57,720 nucleotides of DNA from Proteus faecis. GTDB lineage: Bacteria; Pseudomonadota; Gammaproteobacteria; Enterobacterales; Enterobacteriaceae. The position numbers and the translations under genes were made by a program. Below, piece by piece: positions 50,855 to 57,720 of this stretch (position 1 is the first letter of the stretch; every line of letters starts with the position of its first letter). The notes beneath the pieces are model-generated. The model did no database searches and had not been told where the DNA came from. It worked only from the letters and a program-made list of their open reading frames with translations. The stretch is from assembly GCF_003144395.1 (NCBI RefSeq), contig NZ_PENZ01000002.1:1-57720 (forward strand), read 5' to 3'.

Positions 50855-53695
50855 TTGAGATATCTCTCGTCCTTTAAAACATCGTTAAAAATTTCCCGCT
50901 ACCTTTTTCGTATATTAGGTATCATGTTGTGGGCGATGGGGGCATTGCTAACGATGTTTTACCTTATCAACATCTTCAATGATACTAAATCTGATATTCG
51001 GCAAGAATATAGTAATAACTACACTAATCTTCTTGGCTTCTTTAGGCAAACCTCCAGCACTATCCGTGATTTACAATACCTTGCAGAACGCCACCAAGAA
51101 CAAATTAACTTAAACCCGAGTATGAAAAATTCATTATTTTATGAAGGGCCATTTTCACTTCATAAGCTTAATGAAACCGCAGATTGTGAATTATTTAAAG
51201 GGCAAACAGACAACTATTTCCGCTCATTTAATAGTATCTTATATTATTGGAAAGATAATACTCCGGCCTTACAAGGGATAAACCAAGTCTTTATGGTTGG
51301 TTCCCATAGCATGTGTATGATTAACTTCCCTTTGCGTGCATCCCCAGTTGATACTGAAATGTTGAAAAAGATGGTTTACGAAAATACCCGTAACTACATT
51401 AATCAACGAGCACAAGGTAAAGAAGTTAACCAATATTGGATTGTGCCAGATGCAAAAGGGGATAGTGGCATTTTATATGTTATGTCTCCCGTTTATGCTT
51501 CAGGTAAATTTATTGGTTTGATTGGTATTGAAAGAGCTATTCGTCTTGAGTATTTTTCTCCTACCAAAGATAGAGTGATTTCAATTCATCTTCTTAATAA
51601 TAGAAATACTACGGTTTTAAGCTATCCTGCAGAAAATACTTATCATTCGGTTAAACAAGTTCCTGATGTCAGCGCTCCTTATTTTGGTTTTGATGAAGAC
51701 TTTAGTGATTTAGTTGCTAAGCGTAAATTATTGCCTTCGTCTTTTAGTGTGGTGTATTCATTACCACTCAAGCAAATTTTAAATGAATTTAAATTCACGA
51801 TTTTTAATGCGCTGATCTTAAATATTATTTCAGCCATTATGATTTTTATTTTTGTGTGGATTTTTGAGAGAAAAATATTCTCCCCAGCCGAAAATAATGC
51901 TTCTCGCCTAGAAGAACACGAGCAATTTAACCATAAGATTGTGGCATCAGCGCCGGTTGGGATCAGTATTCTCAGAATACGTGATGGCATGATCATTTTA
52001 AGTAACGAGCTGGCACATAACTATTTTCGTTTACTTAGCCATAGCGATAAACAAAATATTCTCTCTATTATTGCTGAGAAAAGTAGCAATATGGTCGATG
52101 TAGTGACCAACAATCGTAATCATTTGCAAATAAGCTTTGTTAATTCACGCTATCAAAATGAAGATGTGGCTATCTGTGTTTTAGTGGATATCAGCTCACG
52201 GGTTAAAATGGAGCGTTCACTACAAAATATGGCAACAGCTGCGGAACAAGCTAACCAAGCTAAATCGATGTTTTTGGCAACAGTCAGCCATGAATTACGA
52301 ACGCCACTTTATGGCATTATTGGTAATTTAGAGTTATTGCAGTCTCTTACACAAAGTGATGATACCGCTCGATTGCTAAAAACGATGGATAACTCTTCAT
52401 CATTATTACTAAAAATTATTAGTGATATCCTCGATTTTTCGAAAATTGAATCTAAACAGTTAAAAATTGATATTAAGCCATTTAATTGTCGCCAAGTGCT
52501 CTCTTTTGTTATCTCTAACTATTTACCTTTGATTGCGAAAAAAGGCTTGGCTATTTACTGTTTTATCGAACCTGATGTACCTAAAATTGTAAATAGTGAT
52601 CCTGTTCGTGTACAACAAGTTATCTCTAATTTATTGAATAACAGCATTAAATTTACCACGACCGGATGTATTACCTTGCATCTTTATAAAGATGATTATT
52701 ATCTCTATTTTGATATTCATGATACAGGACGAGGGATCAGTGACAAAGCATTGCATGAGCTTTTTGAACCATTCTTCCAAGTGTCCCAGAATACAGAAAG
52801 TGCATCAGAGGGAACAGGGTTAGGTTTAGCCATATGTGAAAAGTTGATCAACTTGATGGATGGCGATATCAGCGTTGTTTCCCAAGAAAATATTGGTAGT
52901 CGCTTTACGATCCGTATACCTCTTTATGGTGCCTTAGATGGAATAGATCCTAATTCTAAACAGAATATTTATAAAGAAAGTAATGTTCGTTGTTTTATTG
53001 ATATTAAAAATCTTTATTTAGAAGGCTTTATTGGTCGATATCTTCGTTACTTTGGTTTGAGTTGTGAATTGCTTACCGAAGAGGAGGTGATATCTCCAAC
53101 CGATTTTATTATCACTGATTACGATGTACCAAGAAAAGATAACTGCCAATTTATTAGGATTAATGCGCATTACTTTGAACCATTGAAGAAAACAGCTGAA
53201 AACGTATGGGTATGTAGTACTTATAAGCTAAACGATTTAACAAAAATAATAATGCAATTGCCACAAAGTAAAGTGGAAGCAAATTGTGTGGAGATCGTGA
53301 AGCAAGATCAAGATACGGATTGTCGCTTACAAACTTTAACTATCCTTATTGTCGATGATCATCCAATAAACCGCTTATTGTTGACCGATCAATTGAAAAA
53401 AATAGGCTTTAATACAGCAATAGCAGAAGATGGCTGTGATGCATTAACATATTTAGCTAAAAATCATGTTGATATCGTTCTGACGGATGTCAATATGCCA
53501 AACATGAATGGTTATCAGTTGGCAACACATATAAGAGAAATGGGCAGTAATATGCCTGTGATAGGTGTGACAGCGAATGCAATAGCCGAAGAGAAGCAAC
53601 GCTGTATTGCTGCAGGAATGAATGATTGTGTATCTAAACCTGTTTCGCTCTCTATTTTAAGAGAAGTATTGGTGAAGTATATCTCTAAAGAATAA
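50855..53695 (+). CDS. rcsC: Rcs phosphorelay hybrid sensor kinase RcsC
   Basis: The inner-membrane hybrid histidine kinase of the Rcs envelope-stress relay; it passes phosphate via RcsD to RcsB. Order: TM1 about 20-41, a periplasmic domain, TM2 about 317-336, a PAS-like linker (HEQFNHKIVASAPVGISIL), HisKA with phospho-acceptor His479 in ATVSHELRTPLYG, and HATPase (NLLNNSIKF, DTGRGI, GTGLGLAICEKL). The ABL linker follows, then a receiver domain with VDDHPINR and phospho-acceptor Asp878 in VLTDVNMPNMNGY. The 946 residues compare with 949 in E. coli. The start is TTG at 50855 with AGGGTGG upstream; RYLSSF then aligns with the E. coli KYLASF. Convergent with rcsB. Confidence 0.96.
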   Translation: MRYLSSFKTSLKISRYLFRILGIMLWAMGALLTMFYLINIFNDTKSDIRQEYSNNYTNLLGFFRQTSSTIRDLQYLAERHQEQINLNPSMKNSLFYEGPFSLHKLNETADCELFKGQTDNYFRSFNSILYYWKDNTPALQGINQVFMVGSHSMCMINFPLRASPVDTEMLKKMVYENTRNYINQRAQGKEVNQYWIVPDAKGDSGILYVMSPVYASGKFIGLIGIERAIRLEYFSPTKDRVISIHLLNNRNTTVLSYPAENTYHSVKQVPDVSAPYFGFDEDFSDLVAKRKLLPSSFSVVYSLPLKQILNEFKFTIFNALILNIISAIMIFIFVWIFERKIFSPAENNASRLEEHEQFNHKIVASAPVGISILRIRDGMIILSNELAHNYFRLLSHSDKQNILSIIAEKSSNMVDVVTNNRNHLQISFVNSRYQNEDVAICVLVDISSRVKMERSLQNMATAAEQANQAKSMFLATVSHELRTPLYGIIGNLELLQSLTQSDDTARLLKTMDNSSSLLLKIISDILDFSKIESKQLKIDIKPFNCRQVLSFVISNYLPLIAKKGLAIYCFIEPDVPKIVNSDPVRVQQVISNLLNNSIKFTTTGCITLHLYKDDYYLYFDIHDTGRGISDKALHELFEPFFQVSQNTESASEGTGLGLAICEKLINLMDGDISVVSQENIGSRFTIRIPLYGALDGIDPNSKQNIYKESNVRCFIDIKNLYLEGFIGRYLRYFGLSCELLTEEEVISPTDFIITDYDVPRKDNCQFIRINAHYFEPLKKTAENVWVCSTYKLNDLTKIIMQLPQSKVEANCVEIVKQDQDTDCRLQTLTILIVDDHPINRLLLTDQLKKIGFNTAIAEDGCDALTYLAKNHVDIVLTDVNMPNMNGYQLATHIREMGSNMPVIGVTANAIAEEKQRCIAAGMNDCVSKPVSLSILREVLVKYISKE

Positions 53696-53724
53696 TTCTA
53701 GATAGTGAACGATAAAACAAGTAA

Positions 53725-53762
53725 ACAGACAAAGACTAATTTATTAGTCTTTGTCTTTTTTT
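53725..53762 (+). terminator. Terminator of rcsC
   Basis: Perfect 13 bp stem AGACAAAGACTAA (53727-53739), loop TTTA, TTAGTCTTTGTCT (53744-53756), followed by T-run. Confidence 0.92.
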
Positions 53763-54001
53763 AAGCTTCTAGAAGGTAAAATAACGTAATCACAAAGCAT
53801 TTTGATAGATAAAATGAAACAAAGAGTAGTAATAATATAAGTTGATTAAAAGGAGAGTGAGAGCATCTCTGTAATAGTCTGTAAGCTCAAAACCTAGTAA
53901 AGGTATGAAAATATAAACTATACAGCTTATAAGGTACTCTTTGAATGGAAAGTATTTGCAAGAAAAGATCGATAAGTGCAAAGAGAATGAGGAATAAAGA
54001 G

Positions 54002-54042
54002 TAAAAAAAACAGAGAAGCTCCTACAACGGGTTGAGCTTCCT
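54002..54042 (-). terminator. Terminator of rcsDB
   Basis: Stem GAAGCTC (54015-54021) with GAGCTTC (54034-54040). On the minus strand it is followed after four bases by a run of eight T. Confidence 0.85.
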
Positions 54043-54078
54043 GATTTTATCGGTTCGACTAAGGTAACTACGGTGAAA

Positions 54079-54735
54079 TTAATCTGGGCCGTTAATTTCC
54101 TTATCAATAGTCACTGATGACAAGTAATTAAGTAATGCGATATCGTTATCGACACCTAATTTCATCATGGCTGATTTTTTCTGACTACTAATCGTTTTAA
54201 TACTACGATTGAGTTTTTTGGCGATTTCGGTCACAAGGAAGCCTTCAGCAAATAATCTTAGGACTTCACTTTCTTTAGGTGATAAACGTTTATCGCCATA
54301 ACCATTCGCATTGACTTTTTCAAGTAGCTTCGCAACGCTTTCAGGCATAAATTTCTTGCCTTTTTGTAGCGCAGCCAATGCTTTTGGCAGATCAGTTGGA
54401 GCGCCTTGCTTAAGCACAATACCTTCAATTTCAAGATCAAGGACTGCGCTCAAAATAGCAGGGTTGTTATTCATTGTTAGTACAATAATCGACAAATTAG
54501 GATAATGTCTTTTAATGTACTTAATGAGTGTAATACCATCACCATACTTATCGCCAGGCATAGATAAGTCAGTAATTAAAGCATCCACATTTAACTTAGG
54601 TAAGTTATTGATAAGTGAAGTTGAATCCTCAAATTCACCTACAACATTGACCCATTCAATTTGTTCTAAAGATTTACGAATACCGAATAAAACGATTGGG
54701 TGATCATCGGCAATAATAATATTAAGGTTATTCAT
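54079..54735 (-). CDS. rcsB: Rcs response regulator RcsB
   Basis: The DNA-binding response regulator of the Rcs relay, controlling capsule, flagella (flhDC repression) and other envelope genes. The receiver domain has ADDHPIV (acidic pocket), phospho-acceptor Asp56 in ALITDLSMPG, the Thr/Ser position in VLTMNNNP and Lys in VLKQGAP. The C-terminal LuxR-type HTH (about 150-210) reads LSPKESEVLRLFAEGFLVTEIAKKLNRSIKTISSQK. The 218 residues compare with 216 in E. coli. It starts two bases after the rcsD stop. Confidence 0.97.
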   Translation of the reverse strand: MNNLNIIIADDHPIVLFGIRKSLEQIEWVNVVGEFEDSTSLINNLPKLNVDALITDLSMPGDKYGDGITLIKYIKRHYPNLSIIVLTMNNNPAILSAVLDLEIEGIVLKQGAPTDLPKALAALQKGKKFMPESVAKLLEKVNANGYGDKRLSPKESEVLRLFAEGFLVTEIAKKLNRSIKTISSQKKSAMMKLGVDNDIALLNYLSSVTIDKEINGPD

Positions 54736-54737
54736 GT

Positions 54738-57452
54738 TTAATTGTTACCTTGCTGCAGCAACTGTTGAATCCATTTATCCAGTTGAGTGATACGTTCTTT
54801 GATCTCTAATTCATTATGATTTTTTATGTCATGCTCTAAATATTCACAGCTTTCTCTGAGATATTCTAAATCTAACATGGCAAAAACACCTTTTAGACGA
54901 TGAGTTGTCTGGGCTAGAGAATGAAAGTCTTTATTTGTTGCTTCTAAGTGTAGTTTTTCAACATCAATAGGAACAGTACTGATAAATAGTTCCTTATAAT
55001 CACTACCATTCAACTTCTTCCTGTAATTATTAAGAATTACTTCGTATTTATCAAGGTTATTATTTTCATCCCAAATACTCTCGTTAGTTGTATCTGGGGA
55101 GAATGACTCATTTTCTTCAATTAAATAAGTAATAGCCTCTATTAAAGGGTCACCGAAGTTATAGTTACACTTTATTAAATCTTTTGATATTTTTTCGAAA
55201 CCAACAATAGAGCTCATTAATAATATTGTTGGAGATTCAGGATTATCATTCGGTGTATCCCTAAGTATGATATCGTATTCAGGATAAAGATTCTCTCTAT
55301 TTTTATCAAAGTATGTAGCGCCATATTTATCAAGCTGTTGGCAGATGATTTTTTCTATTTCAGGGTTTTTTATAGCGAGTTTTGCGTTTATCCCCTCCAA
55401 TAATACGTTAAAAGTCCGTTCTTCTGTATCTATATGCTGGTATGGGAGGGCAATTCGAAAATGAGAACCAATACTTTCTTGGCTCTTAATAGTTAATTCT
55501 CCTTGTATTTTATTACATAGCAAGTGGCATAAATAAAAAATGATACCTGAATTAGAATAATATTTGTCTCCCATTGCTTGGCCTAAGAATGGGTATTTTA
55601 TATTAGCAATATCTTGAGGTGTAAGCCCGCTTCCACTGTCAATAATATCAATAAGTATTTCTTCTTTATTTTTATCTTTATCTTTAACTAAATTCAGATT
55701 AACGGTTATCTTTCCATAATTAGTCGTACTAATGGCATAATTAATCAATGATAAAATAATCTTACTTAAAGCAGGGCCATCGTTAATTAAAAGTAAGCCC
55801 GGTCTTATATTATTGTGGAAATAAAGTGTTAGACCCTTTCTTATCATAAAAGGTGATGCTGTTATCAGAATAGATTCAACTAATGTTGATAGTTCAAATT
55901 CATCCTTATGTATTTTCCATTCTTGATTTTCTAACTTATTAATTAATGTAATGTTTTCTATCCACTCAGAAATATAATTTGTTTTCTCTAATAATAAACT
56001 AAGCAATTGTTGATGAGTGTCTTCGGGTAATAAGTCTTTGAATTGATAAACCATCTCATTTATATCTTTAATGGGACGCATTAATTCTAATGACATATTA
56101 GATAAGATCTTGCGTCGAGCGATGGTATTTTTCTCATATTCTTGTTGTGCAAGTTGCAATTTTTTGTTGATAAGAGCTTCGTTATCTTTATTCAGAAATA
56201 TGAATAATGATGTATTGTCAATATTGTTATTATTACTTGTTCTTATTTCATAAATTTCGTTGTTGATAGCCGTTTGGATTAAACCATTGTGCTCAACTGC
56301 CATTTGGCGGATCTTAGATAAATCGATATGAGGCAGTAATTTTTCCGCATGGCTGTTGCTAATAATCTTATGATTAGAGGAAAAATTATAGACTAATAAT
56401 CCTATAGGAAGGTTTGAAATGATGTCGTTAGTCATCTCTTCTTTGATCCGTAGATTACGTGTCATAGAGATATAAGGATAAACGTACTTATTACGGATAT
56501 AGATATGGCCAAAAACGGAGATAGAAACAAATACCAGTAAGCTGATTAATAACCAAATATTTTTGTAGACAATTTCTTTGATCATCGACTTTAGTGGGTA
56601 TTCATAAGAGAGTGAATAGGGGATCCCAATAATTGGTTGAGAAAAAATCAGTGAAGAGCCATCGGTTGATATTTCAATGTCATTCTTATCATAGACCGAT
56701 TGCTGACCTGTTGGCAGTAATCTTAAGTAGTGTGGAGATAACTCTGAAGGTAAAAAATTATTGATAGGCAAATCAAACGCCACTACGCTGGTTAACTGAC
56801 CTGGCACATTAAACATAATACGATAGGTATAGTAATAAATGTTTTCTGTAGACATCTTCCTAATAGGAGAAAGGCTCTCTTTTTCATCTAATGCTGTTGA
56901 TTGCATCAATAACTCAGACCGCTTATTTTCAGCTGTTAATGTCAAATAGCTTTCTTTGTAACGGATCTCTGGCTTAAGCACAGAATGGGTCGTAATTAAG
57001 ATAAGATCATTCCCTTTACCATTTAGATAATAAAGAGAACTGTAATCATTACGTACACCCCAAAGAATTTCGAGTGAATTCGCGAATCGTTGTGCTAACT
57101 GAAAGGTTTGCTCATTGGGTTTACCAAATATAATGGAATCTACGGTTTGGTCTCGACCTTCAAGCCAAAATACATCAGAACGTAATTTTATTGGATTAAG
57201 TCGCAATACAGGGAATATTGAGGTATCAGCTATTTTATTTGATAACTGGAAAAGCTGATTGGAGTGGTAACGATAATCTTCAACTTGGCGAGCGAATTTA
57301 TGAGTTGTATTGTTTATCGCGTTTTTTTTGCTATCTAGCCAAGTGTCAAAATAACTGTAAGCATAGAGAAAAAGCGATATGACCATAAAAAGAAGAAATA
57401 GGGCATATAGACGAGTTAGTGTATTTGGCTTGAGTTGGTTCAATGTACGCAT
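54738..57452 (-). CDS. rcsD: Rcs phosphotransfer protein RcsD (RsbA)
   Basis: The membrane phosphotransfer protein linking RcsC to RcsB; in P. mirabilis this gene was described as rsbA, a regulator of swarming. TM1 is at about 15-33, followed by a periplasmic domain and TM2 near residue 300 (NIWLLISLLVFVSISVFGH). Then come a kinase-like but catalytically degenerate section (the H-box has no phosphorylatable His: RRKILSNMSLELMRP) and a C-terminal HPt domain with His851 in TTHRLKGVFAM. The 904 residues compare with 890 in E. coli. It is transcribed with rcsB; in E. coli a second rcsB promoter lies within rcsD. Confidence 0.95.
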   Translation of the reverse strand: MRTLNQLKPNTLTRLYALFLLFMVISLFLYAYSYFDTWLDSKKNAINNTTHKFARQVEDYRYHSNQLFQLSNKIADTSIFPVLRLNPIKLRSDVFWLEGRDQTVDSIIFGKPNEQTFQLAQRFANSLEILWGVRNDYSSLYYLNGKGNDLILITTHSVLKPEIRYKESYLTLTAENKRSELLMQSTALDEKESLSPIRKMSTENIYYYTYRIMFNVPGQLTSVVAFDLPINNFLPSELSPHYLRLLPTGQQSVYDKNDIEISTDGSSLIFSQPIIGIPYSLSYEYPLKSMIKEIVYKNIWLLISLLVFVSISVFGHIYIRNKYVYPYISMTRNLRIKEEMTNDIISNLPIGLLVYNFSSNHKIISNSHAEKLLPHIDLSKIRQMAVEHNGLIQTAINNEIYEIRTSNNNNIDNTSLFIFLNKDNEALINKKLQLAQQEYEKNTIARRKILSNMSLELMRPIKDINEMVYQFKDLLPEDTHQQLLSLLLEKTNYISEWIENITLINKLENQEWKIHKDEFELSTLVESILITASPFMIRKGLTLYFHNNIRPGLLLINDGPALSKIILSLINYAISTTNYGKITVNLNLVKDKDKNKEEILIDIIDSGSGLTPQDIANIKYPFLGQAMGDKYYSNSGIIFYLCHLLCNKIQGELTIKSQESIGSHFRIALPYQHIDTEERTFNVLLEGINAKLAIKNPEIEKIICQQLDKYGATYFDKNRENLYPEYDIILRDTPNDNPESPTILLMSSIVGFEKISKDLIKCNYNFGDPLIEAITYLIEENESFSPDTTNESIWDENNNLDKYEVILNNYRKKLNGSDYKELFISTVPIDVEKLHLEATNKDFHSLAQTTHRLKGVFAMLDLEYLRESCEYLEHDIKNHNELEIKERITQLDKWIQQLLQQGNN

Positions 57453-57608
57453 TCAGTTTGCGAGCCCTTAAGAGACAATGTAATTAAAAATAGAATAAAC
57501 AATCACCATTATTCGGCCATTATATTAACAGGTTATCACTTTAAAAGGGATATTCGGATGAACTTTGAGCAAACAAACTAAAAAATTCAATTTTTTTACA
57601 ATTGGAGC

Positions 57609-57637
57609 TAGACAGCGGGGTCAGAGATAGGCATAAT
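57609..57637 (+). promoter_or_regulatory. Promoter of the tRNA-Ser gene
   Basis: TAGACA (57609-57614), 17 bp spacer, CATAAT (57632-57637), then a GC-rich discriminator (CGCGC) of the kind that marks stringently controlled stable-RNA promoters, starting a few bases before the tRNA. Confidence 0.55.
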
Positions 57638-57647
57638 TTCGCGCTAT

Positions 57648-57720
57648 GGAAGGATGGCCGAGTGGCTGAAGGCAGCGGTCTTGAAAACCGCCGATGGGAA
57701 ACCATCCTAGAGTTCGAATC
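57648..57720 (+). tRNA. serT: tRNA-Ser (anticodon UGA), 3' end beyond the window
   Basis: GGAAGGATGGCCGAGTGG begins a class II tRNA. The anticodon stem GCGGT/ACCGC encloses the loop CTTGAAA with anticodon TGA. A long variable arm follows (GATGG-GAAA-CCATC) and then the start of the T arm (GAGTTCGAATC). The last about 15 bases and the acceptor 3' strand are outside the window. Confidence 0.95.

Larger units (their letters stand above)
53696..54078. other. 383 bp convergent gap between rcsC and rcsB
   Basis: Holds the two terminators listed separately and no supported gene. A 105-residue minus frame (53790-54107) overlaps the rcsB end and its terminator and is rejected. Confidence 0.7.

Noticed and set aside
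53790-54107. 105-residue minus-strand frame between rcsC and rcsB
   Set aside because: It overlaps the 3' end of rcsB and passes through the rcsB terminator; composition looks like translated AT-rich spacer.
1-57720. CRISPR array, prophage or complete insertion sequence
   Set aside because: No regularly spaced repeats, phage gene cluster or complete transposase gene was seen; only the IS200/IS605-like end at the left edge.

Overview
The window is a chromosomal segment of a gammaproteobacterium of the order Enterobacterales, most probably a Proteus species. The gene order is that of the E. coli 50-52 min region (rcsDB/rcsC, gyrA, ubiG, nrdAB-yfaE, men cluster, nuo operon, lrhA, alaA, yfbR, yfbS, hxpA, yfbU, yfbV, ackA-pta). 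The catalase is a near copy of the well-studied Proteus mirabilis catalase, including the Met-His pair before the haem pocket. From memory it differs from that protein at a scattering of positions, so a relative of P. mirabilis (P. vulgaris group) is more likely than P. mirabilis itself. GyrA carries Glu87, as wild-type Proteus does. The DNA is AT-rich overall.

Layout. 1-70: right end of a probable IS200/IS605-type element, cut by the window edge. 85-3573: pta and ackA (minus), the acetate overflow pathway. 3966-7710: yfbV, yfbU, hxpA, yfbS (plus). 7902-9146: an isolated, very AT-rich gene for a 414-residue protein of unknown function. 9194-11125: yfbR and alaA (minus). An 860 bp gap follows, then lrhA (11986-12903) and a second long regulatory gap. 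13702-28650: the complete 13-gene nuo operon for respiratory complex I, with nuoC and nuoD fused. 28725-30983: two AT-rich minus-strand genes matching the XaxA/XaxB binary pore-forming toxin (alpha-xenorhabdolysin family). 31196-38563: menF, menD, menH, menB, menC, menE (menaquinone synthesis). 38949-42532: katA, yfaZ and tyrP. 42714-46775: a small lipoprotein gene, yfaE, nrdB and nrdA (aerobic ribonucleotide reductase). 47125-50662: divergent ubiG and gyrA. 50855-57452: the Rcs phosphorelay, with rcsC facing rcsB and rcsD (rsbA in the Proteus swarming literature). 57648-end: the start of a tRNA-Ser(UGA) gene.

How the genes work together. Much of the window is energy metabolism: complex I delivers electrons to quinones, the men genes build menaquinone, ubiG finishes ubiquinone, and ackA-pta handles acetyl-CoA overflow. 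LrhA and the Rcs system are global regulators of motility and envelope state, which in Proteus bears on swarming. The parts that look acquired are the XaxAB pair, the orphan gene at 7902 and the IS fragment. The toxin pair and the orphan gene are both strikingly AT-rich and inserted between conserved backbone genes. They are the best candidates for host- or competitor-directed functions.

No CRISPR array, rRNA operon, prophage or complete insertion sequence was seen. All family assignments rest on reading the translated sequence against remembered family members; no database search was run.
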